A DNA stretch of 6,411 nt from positions 1-6,411 of the forward strand of contig DQZA01000303.1 of the NCBI GenBank assembly GCA_011042035.1. The letters are read 5' to 3'. Shown here piece after piece: positions 1 to 6,411 of the stretch (positions are counted from its first letter, which is position 1; each line of letters starts with the position of its first letter). The position numbers and the translations under genes are program-made. The notes beneath the pieces are model-generated. The model worked only from the letters and a program-made list of their open reading frames with translations, had not been told where the DNA came from and searched no databases. The DNA is from Desulfobacteraceae bacterium (GTDB lineage: Bacteria > Desulfobacterota > DSM-4660 > Desulfatiglandales > Desulfatiglandaceae).

Positions 1-975
1 CATGCGCTGACAAGGGGAGGGATGAAGGCCTATGTGGGAGGAAATATCGGCACCCCTTTGTCTGCACTCCTTGCACAGGGCTTAGAGCCAGAGGTGGTCG
101 TAGCGGAGGTGAGCAGTTTTCAGCTGGATACCACCGAGACCTTTTGCCCGCGAGTTGCCATACTTTTGAATATCACCAGAGATCACCTGGACCGCTACAG
201 GGGTTTTGGCGAGTACGTTGAATCCAAGCTGCGGATTTTCCAAAACCTGGGTGAAGGAAGTTGTGCCATTATATGTGACGAGGATCCCATCCTATCCGCC
301 CTCGACCTTGGATCAGACCGCAGGGTCTTTCGGTATGGTTTAGGGGCGAAAAAGGACCGGCACGCCTATGTGCAAAAGGGCAGCATGGTTGTGAGGAACG
401 GAAAGTTGCGAGAATATTCCCTAAGAGACTACAAGCTCAAGGGTCTTCACAATACACAAAATCTCCTGGCAGTAGGCCTAGCCTATACCTTTTTTGGGTT
501 GGAGCCTGACCTGTTTCAGACAGCAATAAGGGAATTCGAGCCCCTTGCGCACCGCATGGAATGGGTGGGCCAGACAAATGGCATAACTTTTTACAATGAT
601 TCAAAGGCCACCAATGTAGATGCGACCGTTCGAGCCATCGAGGGTCTTGACAGACCCATAGTGCTGGTTGCCGGCGGGAGGCACAAGGGCGCCAGCTATG
701 AACCTCTGGCAAAGGCAGCAAAGGGTCGTGTTAAAGCAGTGATAACTGTTGGTGAGGCTGCTCATTTGATAGAAAAGGCCCTTAGCGGGATCATCCCGTG
801 TTACAGAGCTGAATCAATAGATACCGCTGTGAGGGAAGCTTACAGCAGGGCGGCACCTGGTGACATCGTTTTGTTGTCCCCGGCCTGCTCAAGTTTTGAC
901 ATGTTTTCAAACTATAAGGAGAGAGGAGAAAAGTTTAAACAAGCAGTGAGGCGAATAATCCATGGGCAAGGCTAA
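1..975 (+). CDS. murD: UDP-N-acetylmuramoyl-L-alanine--D-glutamate ligase, 5'-truncated by window edge
   Basis: Cytoplasmic Mur ligase that adds D-glutamate to UDP-MurNAc-L-Ala using ATP. The frame is open to base 1, so the ATG at 22 is an internal methionine. About 324 residues are visible. The N-terminal UDP-binding domain and the ATP P-loop (GxxGKS/T), roughly the first 125-130 residues of a usual ~450, lie upstream. Numbering from that internal Met, the central domain shows VGGNIG (5-10), the SSFQL motif (31-35), NITRDHLDRY (50-59) with the family His, and SKLRIF (68-73), whose Lys69 matches the carbamylated lysine of E. coli MurD. HN at 143-144 precedes the C-terminal domain, which carries HRMEW (177-181), NDSKATN (192-198), GGRHKG (218-223) and LLSPACSSFD (284-293). 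All expected visible motifs are intact. The stop codon lies inside the start of ftsW (14-base overlap), consistent with one operon. MurC, MurE and MurF are related, but the SSFQL and DSKATN motifs and the position before ftsW point to MurD. Confidence 0.97.
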   Translation, partial: HALTRGGMKAYVGGNIGTPLSALLAQGLEPEVVVAEVSSFQLDTTETFCPRVAILLNITRDHLDRYRGFGEYVESKLRIFQNLGEGSCAIICDEDPILSALDLGSDRRVFRYGLGAKKDRHAYVQKGSMVVRNGKLREYSLRDYKLKGLHNTQNLLAVGLAYTFFGLEPDLFQTAIREFEPLAHRMEWVGQTNGITFYNDSKATNVDATVRAIEGLDRPIVLVAGGRHKGASYEPLAKAAKGRVKAVITVGEAAHLIEKALSGIIPCYRAESIDTAVREAYSRAAPGDIVLLSPACSSFDMFSNYKERGEKFKQAVRRIIHGQG

Positions 976-2074
976 GGCGAGTGGCGCGATATATGACTAT
1001 CCTCTTGTGGTGGCAGTGATGCTGTTACTGGGTTTTAGTTTGGTTATGGTCTATAGCGCCAGCTCACACATCGCAGCTTATCACCTCGGGGATAGTAATT
1101 ACTATCTCAAGAGACAAGCCGCCTTCTGTCTATTGGGTCTCCTTGTAATGTTCGCTGCGAGATATATCCCTGTTAGGATCTATGCAAAGCTTGTTTATCC
1201 TATCTTGGTATTGAGCGTGGTGCTGCTGATCATGGTCTATGTTCCAGGACTGGGCAAAAGGGTGGGAGGTGCGTTGCGTTGGCTAAGAGTGGGCCCACTG
1301 AGCATTCAGCCGGCAGAGTTTGCCAAGTTTGCCCTTGCAGTCTATATGGCATACTCGATGGCGAAGAAGGGGTCTCAGATGGGTTCTTTTTGGAAAGGGC
1401 TATTCCCACATCTCGTGGTGGCAGGGATGATGATGGGGCTCCTGGTCGCTCAACCGGACCTTGGCACCGCGGTGATCCTCGGCGCGTGGGTATTCATTAT
1501 GCTGTTTATAGGTGGATGCAGGATTCAGTATCTCCTTTCTCTCATACTGGCAGCCATACCATTTGTTTATCTGGCAATAATACATGCGGATTATCGCCTC
1601 AAGAGGTGGTGGGCCTTCTTGAATCCCTGGAAAGATCCTACAGGAGTCGGTTTTCAGATAATCCATTCGTTTTTTGCCTTTGGTTCAGGGGGATTGTTAG
1701 GTGTGGGAATTGGGGCAAGTAAACAAAAACTTTTCTATTTACCAGAACCACACACGGATTTCGTATTTTCAATAGTCGGGGAGGAATTGGGATTTGTGGG
1801 AGTGTGTGGGGTAGTGGCTGCCTTTTGTTTCATTGTGATACGGGGGGTTCAAATCTCCCTTTCTGCAAAGGACCTTTATAGCACTTATTTGGGTTTTGGG
1901 CTTACTACACTTCTTGGCCTGCAGGTGCTGGTAAACATGGGGGTGGTGTTGGGGTTGTTGCCCACAAAAGGGCTCACTTTGCCCTTGTTAAGCTATGGGG
2001 GGTCATCCATGGTGATTACATTGCTGGCCATAGGCGTATTACTCAACATTGCGTCCCAGGCCACCTCAGGGTGA
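962..2074 (+). CDS. ftsW: Septal peptidoglycan glycosyltransferase FtsW (SEDS family)
   Basis: Integral inner-membrane SEDS protein that polymerises lipid II glycan strands at the division site, normally with a class B penicillin-binding protein partner. It has 370 residues, typical of the family, with about ten hydrophobic segments (roughly 15-33, 52-68, 76-94, 118-133, 149-163, 165-183, 189-208, 271-293, 309-330, 341-364). Conserved motifs are YSASS (31-35), ALRWLRVGPLSIQPAEFAK (104-122), QPDLGTA (164-170), NPWKDPTGVGFQ (221-232), PEPHTDF (261-267) with Asp266 at the family's catalytic aspartate, GEELGFVG (273-280), and LPLLSYGGSS (340-349). Start choice is firm: a TAA at 956-958 lies one codon upstream in frame, and the next Met (residue 20) would cut into the first membrane segment. 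A modest GAGG at 948-951 sits 10 bases before the ATG, inside murD. The gene ends with TGA followed at once by TAG in frame. RodA and SpoVE are close paralogues; the murD-murG context favours FtsW. Confidence 0.96.
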   Translation: MGKAKASGAIYDYPLVVAVMLLLGFSLVMVYSASSHIAAYHLGDSNYYLKRQAAFCLLGLLVMFAARYIPVRIYAKLVYPILVLSVVLLIMVYVPGLGKRVGGALRWLRVGPLSIQPAEFAKFALAVYMAYSMAKKGSQMGSFWKGLFPHLVVAGMMMGLLVAQPDLGTAVILGAWVFIMLFIGGCRIQYLLSLILAAIPFVYLAIIHADYRLKRWWAFLNPWKDPTGVGFQIIHSFFAFGSGGLLGVGIGASKQKLFYLPEPHTDFVFSIVGEELGFVGVCGVVAAFCFIVIRGVQISLSAKDLYSTYLGFGLTTLLGLQVLVNMGVVLGLLPTKGLTLPLLSYGGSSMVITLLAIGVLLNIASQATSG

Positions 2075-2111
2075 TAGCACGGGATGAGCATGGCAAGAGT
2101 ATGTTCTAGTC

Positions 2112-2116
2112 AAGGG
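2112..2116 (+). promoter_or_regulatory. Ribosome binding site of murG
   Basis: AAGGG lies 5 bases before the first ATG (2122) and 8 bases before the second (2125). The spacing slightly favours the second ATG, so the true MurG start may be one residue shorter. An in-frame TAG at 2107-2109 excludes any start further upstream. Confidence 0.55.
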
Positions 2117-2121
2117 CTCGC

Positions 2122-3213
2122 ATGATGCCTGAAGAATTAGGCATAATCGTGGCAGGCGGTGGGACAGGGGGGCATCTGTTCCCGGCCATTTCTGTCGTAG
2201 GCGAACTGGAAAAGCGCGTCAGCAACTGCAGGGTGCTTTTTATTGTTGGAAAAAGGGGAAGAGGAGCTGATCTAATCAAGGCCCAGGGATACAGAGTGGA
2301 AATGGTGGATGTTGAGGGCATGAAGGGCAGGGGCTTTGGAAAAATTTTATCTGTCCTTTTTAGGATCCCAAGGAGCGTATTTCAGTCCATGGGGCACATA
2401 AAAAGGTTTGCCCCTGATGTGGTCTTTGGTGTTGGGGGATATTCCGCTGGTCCTGTATGTATAGCCGCGAAGCTAAAAGGGATCCCTTCAGCCATACACG
2501 AGCAGAACACTGTTCCTGGTTTTACTAACCGCATGCTGGCTCGATTTGTGGACAGGATTTTTGTCTCATTTGAGCAAACAAGGGATTTGCTGGGAGGGCG
2601 CAAGATTATTGTTACGGGTATGCCCATTCGCGAAGAAATACTCAGCGCTTCAAAAAGCAAACCAGAGGAAGCAGGGAAATTTACAATCTTGGTTATGGGG
2701 GGCAGCCAGGGATCTGCGGCAATCAACAAGGCCTTCGTGCAGGCCCTCTACCTTATGAGGTCCAGGGGAAAAGAGGTTCACGTAATACATCAGACTGGCG
2801 AGGCAGATTTTGAAAGGACTTTGAGCGATTACAAGGCAAGGGGGATAGAGGGGGAAGTATTGCCATTTATAAAAGACATGGCCTGTGCCTATTTACGCGC
2901 TGATCTCGTGATTTGCAGGGCAGGGGCCTCCACGATTTTCGAGCTTGCGGCCATGAGAAAGCCGGCCATTCTCATCCCTTATCCATACGCTGCCAACAGA
3001 CACCAGGATTTCAATGCCCAGGCCCTAGCTGATACGGGTGGGGCAATTGTGGTTTTCGAAAAGGACATGACACCAGAGTTATTGGCAGATCATATATGTG
3101 AGGCCATGGACAATAGGGTGTCACTGGAAAAGAGAGGGCTTGCTGCAGGAAACCTAGCAAGGGGGGATGCGGCCAAGGTAATTGCTGAGCAGTTGTTGGA
3201 GTTGGTGGAATAG
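2122..3213 (+). CDS. murG: Lipid II synthase: UDP-GlcNAc:lipid I GlcNAc transferase
   Basis: Membrane-associated GT-B glycosyltransferase (family GT28) on the cytoplasmic face. It transfers GlcNAc from UDP-GlcNAc to undecaprenyl-PP-MurNAc-pentapeptide, giving lipid II. The 363-residue length is usual. The N-terminal acceptor domain (about 1-165) has the glycine loop GGGTGGH (12-18) with its conserved His18, GVGGYSAGP (103-111) and HEQNTVPGFTNR (126-137). The C-terminal donor domain has GGSQGS (193-198), then RAGASTIFE (266-274), where Glu274 matches the ribose-binding glutamate of E. coli MurG, and RHQDFNA (293-299), the family Gln-containing donor loop. The start is ATGATG, and either Met may be used. 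It follows ftsW after a 47-base gap, the longest in the window. Its stop TAG shares one base with the GTG start of murC, so MurC translation is probably coupled to MurG. Nothing appears truncated or altered. Confidence 0.97.
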   Translation: MMPEELGIIVAGGGTGGHLFPAISVVGELEKRVSNCRVLFIVGKRGRGADLIKAQGYRVEMVDVEGMKGRGFGKILSVLFRIPRSVFQSMGHIKRFAPDVVFGVGGYSAGPVCIAAKLKGIPSAIHEQNTVPGFTNRMLARFVDRIFVSFEQTRDLLGGRKIIVTGMPIREEILSASKSKPEEAGKFTILVMGGSQGSAAINKAFVQALYLMRSRGKEVHVIHQTGEADFERTLSDYKARGIEGEVLPFIKDMACAYLRADLVICRAGASTIFELAAMRKPAILIPYPYAANRHQDFNAQALADTGGAIVVFEKDMTPELLADHICEAMDNRVSLEKRGLAAGNLARGDAAKVIAEQLLELVE

Positions 3214-4598
3214 TGAAAAGATTCGGAAGGATAAAGCGCATACACTTTACAGGCATCGGTGGAATAGGGATGAGTGGTATCGCCGAGCTGTTGATCAATC
3301 TGGGGTACCAGGTAAGCGGCTCTGATTTGAAGGAAAGCTCGGTAACAAAAAGATTAGCCAGCATGGGGGCCAAGGTCTATCTTGGCCACAACTATGAGCA
3401 GGCCGAAGGGGCAGATGTAGTGGTTTACTCATCGGCTGTTAAGGAGAACAATCCCGAAATTCAATATGCAAGAGATCGGGCAATTCCTGTAATCCCTAGG
3501 GCCGAGATGCTTGCTGAGTTGATGCGGTTGAAATATGGCATAGCTGTGGCAGGTGCACATGGGAAGACAACGACAACATCCATGGTGGCCTCTATCCTGA
3601 CACGCGGGGGCCTTGATCCCACCGTTATTATAGGGGGTAGGCTCGATATATGGGGCGGATCCAACGCCAAGCTGGGCGAAGGGGATTTCCTCGTTGCCGA
3701 GGCGGATGAAAGTGATGGGTCTTTTTTGGTACTTTCTCCGACCATTGTGGTTGTTACCAACATCGACCGCGAACACATGGACCACTATGGAGATATGGAG
3801 GCCTTGAAGGATACATTTGTTCAATTTATGAACAAAGTGCCTTTCTACGGGGCCTGTGTGATTTGCTTTGACTGCGAGGAAATACAAGGGATCGTCCCCA
3901 GGATAAGGAAAAGATATCTATCTTATGGCTTGTCCTCGCAGGCTGATCTGAGGGCGTCCAATCTGATTAAAACCAGTTATGGATCTGAGTTTGAAATCTT
4001 GTACCTGAACCACTCCTTGGGATGTGTACAAGTGGGGATGCCCGGGGAGCATAATGTTCTCAACGCCCTTGCCGCGATTGGCGTAGGGCTGGAATTAGAC
4101 TTGGATATAAGGGTGATAAAAGATGGGCTAAAGGAGCTCGGGGGTTTGGGTAGACGCTTTCAAATAAAAGGGAGCCGGGCCGGTATAACGGTGATGGACG
4201 ATTACGGTCACCATCCTACTGAGATACAGGCTACACTGAATACGGCCAGGGAGTATTGGCCAGACAAGAGACTGGTGGTGGTATTCCAGCCGCATCGTTA
4301 TAGCAGGACACAGGATCTCTACGACAGATTCGTAAAGAGTTTCAATCAGGCTGATGTCCTTCTGATAACCCCTATATATCCGGCTGGGGAGGACCCCATT
4401 GAGGGGGTTGACGCTGGTTGGCTTGCAAAGGGAATCAGGGAGCATGGCCATAAAGATGTAACCACGGTGGGCCACAATGAGGCTGCGGTCTCTGAGTTAC
4501 TGAGAAGAGTAAAAGAGGGGGACATGGTAATTACCCTCGGTGCAGGTGATGTTTACAAGGTGGGCGAGAGATTGCTAGAGGTATTGGAGAAGGCCTGA
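3213..4598 (+). CDS. murC: UDP-N-acetylmuramate--L-alanine ligase
   Basis: Cytoplasmic Mur ligase that attaches the first stem-peptide residue, L-Ala, to UDP-MurNAc with ATP. It has 461 residues, normal for MurC. The N-terminal Rossmann-like UDP-binding domain opens with HFTGIGGIGMSG (11-22) and GSD (36-38). The central ATPase domain has the P-loop GAHGKTTTT (114-122), EADESDGSF (163-171) and TNIDREHMDHY (182-192). HN at 280-281 leads to the C-terminal domain with GLGRRFQ (311-317), DDYGHHPTE (329-337), FQPHRYSRT (358-366) and GAGDVY (443-448). The DDYGHHPTE and HRYSRT motifs separate MurC from MurD, MurE and MurF; the related recycling ligase Mpl is less likely in this context. The GTG start is effectively forced: between an in-frame TGA at 3186-3188 and base 3213 there is no other start codon, and the next Met lies inside the glycine motif. 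It overlaps murG by one base and ends 5 bases before murB. Confidence 0.97.
   Translation: MKRFGRIKRIHFTGIGGIGMSGIAELLINLGYQVSGSDLKESSVTKRLASMGAKVYLGHNYEQAEGADVVVYSSAVKENNPEIQYARDRAIPVIPRAEMLAELMRLKYGIAVAGAHGKTTTTSMVASILTRGGLDPTVIIGGRLDIWGGSNAKLGEGDFLVAEADESDGSFLVLSPTIVVVTNIDREHMDHYGDMEALKDTFVQFMNKVPFYGACVICFDCEEIQGIVPRIRKRYLSYGLSSQADLRASNLIKTSYGSEFEILYLNHSLGCVQVGMPGEHNVLNALAAIGVGLELDLDIRVIKDGLKELGGLGRRFQIKGSRAGITVMDDYGHHPTEIQATLNTAREYWPDKRLVVVFQPHRYSRTQDLYDRFVKSFNQADVLLITPIYPAGEDPIEGVDAGWLAKGIREHGHKDVTTVGHNEAAVSELLRRVKEGDMVITLGAGDVYKVGERLLEVLEKA
4586..4593 (+). promoter_or_regulatory. Ribosome binding site of murB, inside the murC 3' end
   Basis: GGAGAAGG ends 10 bases before the ATG at 4604 and overlaps the last codons of murC. 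It supports this ATG over the later in-frame Met at residue 14. Confidence 0.6.
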
Positions 4599-4603
4599 TT
4601 CCA

Positions 4604-5512
4604 ATGACACCCTCGCAACTGAAAAACCTGAAAAAGATCGGAATGAACGGAGTGCATTTTGATTATCCCCTTGGCGAGAAGAGCACATTTAGGGCAGGAG
4701 GAAATGTTGAGGCACTATGTGAGGTGAGTTCCGCAGACTTGCTAAGGGAGTTGGTGGGGTACCTTGGTAGCGAGGCCATACCGTACAGGGTACTTGGAAG
4801 GGGGAGCAACATACTTGTCAAGGACGAAGGCCTAGAAGGGGTGGTGATATTGCTCGAGGGTGAGTTTGAAAGAATCGCGAGCAGCAACCAGGCAAACAAT
4901 GAGTTGGTGGTGGGAGCTGGTGCCTCGCTCTTCGATCTACTTATGTACTGCAGGGACCGGGGGCTCACGGGATTGGAGTTTCTGGCAGGTATCCCGGGTA
5001 AGGTTGGTGGCGCGGTTTGTATGAATGCAGGGGCCTTCGGGGGTCAGATGGGAGATCGCATAGTGGCCGTAGAGATGATGGACAGGTATGGGTCTGTTAG
5101 TTGGATTGATAAAGGGGAGCTTGACTTCGGCTATAGACACTTTAACAGACCCATTGATTCCATTGTTTTGAGGACCTTGGTATCACTGGTGACTGATAGC
5201 GCTGAAGCAGTCAGACAACGCATAGTTGGATATCTGAAGGAGAAGAAACGGCGTCAACCCATTGACCTGCCAAGCGCAGGATCAGTATTCAGAAACCCCC
5301 CGGGCGGCTATGCAGGGAGGATGATAGAGGCGGTGGGACTAAAAGGAAGAAGGATTGGCGGAGCCATGATATCCGAAAAGCATGCCAATTTTATCGTGAA
5401 CATTGGCGGTGCAACGGCTGGTGATATCATCTCCTTGATTGAGCTTATTAAGGAGAAAGTAAAACATAGATTCAATACAGACCTTGAGCTTGAGATAGAG
5501 GTGCTGGGTTGA
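4604..5512 (+). CDS. murB: UDP-N-acetylenolpyruvoylglucosamine reductase, type II
   Basis: Cytoplasmic flavoenzyme (FAD, NADPH) that reduces the enolpyruvyl group to lactate and forms UDP-MurNAc, the substrate of MurC. It has 302 residues. The FAD-binding part shows TFRAGG (28-33), GRGSNILV (65-72), GLEFLAGIPGKVGGAVCMNAGA (122-143) and GYR (176-178), whose arginine corresponds to the family catalytic Arg. The substrate domain has RRQP (216-219), SAGSVFRNP (224-232) with the likely proton-donor Ser227, AGRMIEAVGLKG (237-248) and SEKHANFIVN (257-266). The C-terminal LELEIEVLG (294-302) supplies the conserved glutamate, probably Glu297. Length and the compact C-terminal half match type II MurB (as in Staphylococcus and Bacillus), not the longer E. 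coli type I, although the active residue at the GS motif is Ser and not Cys. It lies 5 bases after murC, and its TGA stop overlaps the TTG start of ftsQ. Confidence 0.96.
   Translation: MTPSQLKNLKKIGMNGVHFDYPLGEKSTFRAGGNVEALCEVSSADLLRELVGYLGSEAIPYRVLGRGSNILVKDEGLEGVVILLEGEFERIASSNQANNELVVGAGASLFDLLMYCRDRGLTGLEFLAGIPGKVGGAVCMNAGAFGGQMGDRIVAVEMMDRYGSVSWIDKGELDFGYRHFNRPIDSIVLRTLVSLVTDSAEAVRQRIVGYLKEKKRRQPIDLPSAGSVFRNPPGGYAGRMIEAVGLKGRRIGGAMISEKHANFIVNIGGATAGDIISLIELIKEKVKHRFNTDLELEIEVLG
5497..5501 (+). promoter_or_regulatory. Ribosome binding site deciding the TTG start of ftsQ
   Basis: AGAGG lies 7 bases before TTG at 5509, a good spacing. An in-frame TGA at 5491-5493 leaves TTG as the only start codon until GTG at 5557 and ATG at 5590. 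The site sits inside the last codons of murB. Confidence 0.6.
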
Positions 5513-6381
5513 CAGGTAGAAAAACAGATAAGAGAAAGGCCCTAACCAAGCAACGGGTGAAGCGGAAAAAAGGGTTCCGTGTTTGGAAAATGAGGGCAAG
5601 AGGGTTGGGTTCGGCCATTGTAAAAATTGCTGTTGCATTGATCACCGTAACCCTTATGAGCCTGATTTTTGTCTATTGCTATCATTACGTACTCACCAGC
5701 CCCTTTTTTGCTTTGGAGCGGCTGAATATAACCGGCCTTGATAGGAAAGGACAGGAAAGGATCCTGAGGATTTGTGGCATCAAGAAAGGGCAGAATATTT
5801 TGGCGCTAAAGCTTAATGAGCTCAGGAAAAAAATAGAATCTGATCCATGGATACGTTCAGCTCGACTGGAGAGGCGGCTTCCTAATACCTTGTGTGTATC
5901 GGTAGTAAGAGAAGAGGCATGGGCAATTGTCGTGGCCGAAAAGCTATATTATATGAACCGCTGGGGAGAGATATTCAAAGAAGTTGAGGCTCTCGAACCC
6001 GTTGACCTACCAATCATTACCGGTTTGTCTGATTTGGGATCTGAGGCAGGAGAAGAGCTTAAGGAGATAGCCGCGCTGCTGGACATGTTAAAAAATGATA
6101 AGGGGCCTATTGGTCTCAGTAATCTCTCTGAGATCCACATAAATGATACTAGGCATTTCTCCGTCTACTTTAGAGGGATACCTGCAGAGATCCAGATGCG
6201 GCCGGCAGGCTTGAAGGTCCAGCTTGCAAAACTGCGGAAGCTCCTCAGACACCTGAAGAATAGCGGTCGTATACAAGAAGCAAGCAGGATTGATCTGGAG
6301 TATGCCGGTGGGGCAGTGGTCTCTTTCCAGCCTGCCCGTCGATCTGAGTGGCAAGCTGGCAGAGGCAGTAGGAGGGCCTAA
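5509..6381 (+). CDS. ftsQ: Cell division protein FtsQ (DivIB-like), POTRA domain
   Basis: Bitopic inner-membrane division protein that, in the family, joins FtsB and FtsL and recruits or regulates FtsW/FtsI at the septum. It has 290 residues. The cytoplasmic N-terminus is strongly basic (about 15 Lys/Arg in the first 34), followed by one membrane helix at about 36-61. The periplasmic POTRA domain follows: FFALERLNITGL (66-77), a helix-turn region with KKGQNIL (92-98), then DPWIRSARLERRLPNTL (112-128), the most recognisable FtsQ signature, and VREEAWAI (133-140). The beta domain includes YYMNRWGEIF (147-156), DLPIITGL (166-173) and the late strand RIDLEYAGGAVV (260-271). TTG is taken as start because it overlaps the murB stop by 4 bases and has a good ribosome binding site; GTG at residue 17 or ATG at residue 28 would shorten the basic tail but keep the membrane helix. 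The last ~15 residues are Arg-rich and unlike a folded domain. The family identity is clear; the exact termini are less so. Confidence 0.92.
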   Translation: MTGRKTDKRKALTKQRVKRKKGFRVWKMRARGLGSAIVKIAVALITVTLMSLIFVYCYHYVLTSPFFALERLNITGLDRKGQERILRICGIKKGQNILALKLNELRKKIESDPWIRSARLERRLPNTLCVSVVREEAWAIVVAEKLYYMNRWGEIFKEVEALEPVDLPIITGLSDLGSEAGEELKEIAALLDMLKNDKGPIGLSNLSEIHINDTRHFSVYFRGIPAEIQMRPAGLKVQLAKLRKLLRHLKNSGRIQEASRIDLEYAGGAVVSFQPARRSEWQAGRGSRRA

Positions 6382-6391
6382 TCGCTGGGCT

Positions 6392-6399
6392 AGGGAGGA
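6392..6399 (+). promoter_or_regulatory. Strong ribosome binding site for the next gene
   Basis: AGGGAGGA, an almost complete match to the anti-Shine-Dalgarno partner, ends 8 bases before ATG at 6408. It is the strongest such site in the window and stands in the 26-base gap after ftsQ. This suggests efficient independent initiation of the next gene. Confidence 0.75.
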
Positions 6400-6407
6400 T
6401 TGAAGTA

Positions 6408-6411
6408 ATGG
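6408..6411 (+). CDS. Start of next gene, probably ftsA; only the first codon is visible
   Basis: An ATG with a strong, well-spaced ribosome binding site begins here and runs off the window. No protein sequence can be read. In most dcw clusters ftsQ is followed by ftsA (an actin-like membrane tether for FtsZ) and then ftsZ, so ftsA is the likeliest identity. That is an inference from gene order alone. Confidence 0.5.

Noticed and set aside
783..795. Palindrome-like CGGGAT/ATCCCG inside murD
   Set aside because: It has a one-base centre, is short, and lies within conserved coding sequence; there is no support for a regulatory role.
22..975. ATG at 22 as the true murD start
   Set aside because: The frame is open through base 1, and the protein would lack the UDP-binding domain and P-loop. 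The gene is cut by the window edge and is not a short variant.
1279..1722. 147-codon plus-strand ORF inside ftsW
   Set aside because: It is out of frame within the conserved FtsW core, is rich in Gly/Arg/Ser/Cys without a family motif, and lies opposite intact FtsW motifs.
2061..2074. Small inverted repeat (CACC/GGTG) at the ftsW stop as a possible terminator
   Set aside because: The stem is only 4 base pairs, no T-run follows, and the operon clearly continues into murG.
3429..3887. 152-codon open frame on the minus strand opposite murC, the longest antisense ORF
   Set aside because: It lies wholly within the conserved murC coding region, has no recognisable domain and composition like a shadow frame. 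The other minus-strand ORFs were rejected for the same reason.

Overview
This window is a gene-dense, single-strand segment of a bacterial division and cell wall (dcw) cluster. All genes lie on the plus strand: murD (5' end outside the window), ftsW, murG, murC, murB, ftsQ, and the first bases of a further gene that is probably ftsA. The longest gap between genes is 47 bases. I see no promoter, terminator, RNA gene, mobile element, CRISPR array or long repeat, so these genes are most simply read as one internal piece of a long operon whose promoters lie outside.

Organism: the order murD-ftsW-murG-murC-murB-ftsQ, with murB directly between murC and ftsQ and no ddl, is what I would expect of the former Deltaproteobacteria (Desulfobacterota) or a nearby phylum. 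E. coli-like clusters have ddlB and no murB at this place, alphaproteobacteria commonly have murB plus ddl, and Bacillus-like clusters lack murC here. The MurB is the short type II form, unlike the E. coli form. GC content looks near 50%, with frequent AGG/AGA arginine and ATA isoleucine codons. The FtsW/FtsQ pair implies a walled, FtsZ-dividing bacterium. The phylum assignment is an inference from gene order and not a sequence match.

Layout and logic: MurB reduces UDP-GlcNAc-enolpyruvate to UDP-MurNAc. MurC then adds the first amino acid (L-Ala) and MurD the second (D-Glu). After transfer to the lipid carrier by MraY, which is not in the window, MurG adds GlcNAc to make lipid II. FtsW, a SEDS glycosyltransferase, polymerises lipid II at the septum, and FtsQ links this machinery to the divisome. 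The genes are packed for coupled translation: murD/ftsW overlap by 14 bases, murG/murC by 1 and murB/ftsQ by 4, while murC/murB are 5 bases apart. The wider gaps are ftsW-murG (47 bases) and ftsQ to the next gene (26 bases).

I found no sign of a new biological system. The points worth a second look are small: the ftsW-murG junction, the unusual C-terminal tail of FtsQ with a plausible alternative reading frame, the absence of ddl, and the non-ATG coupled starts.
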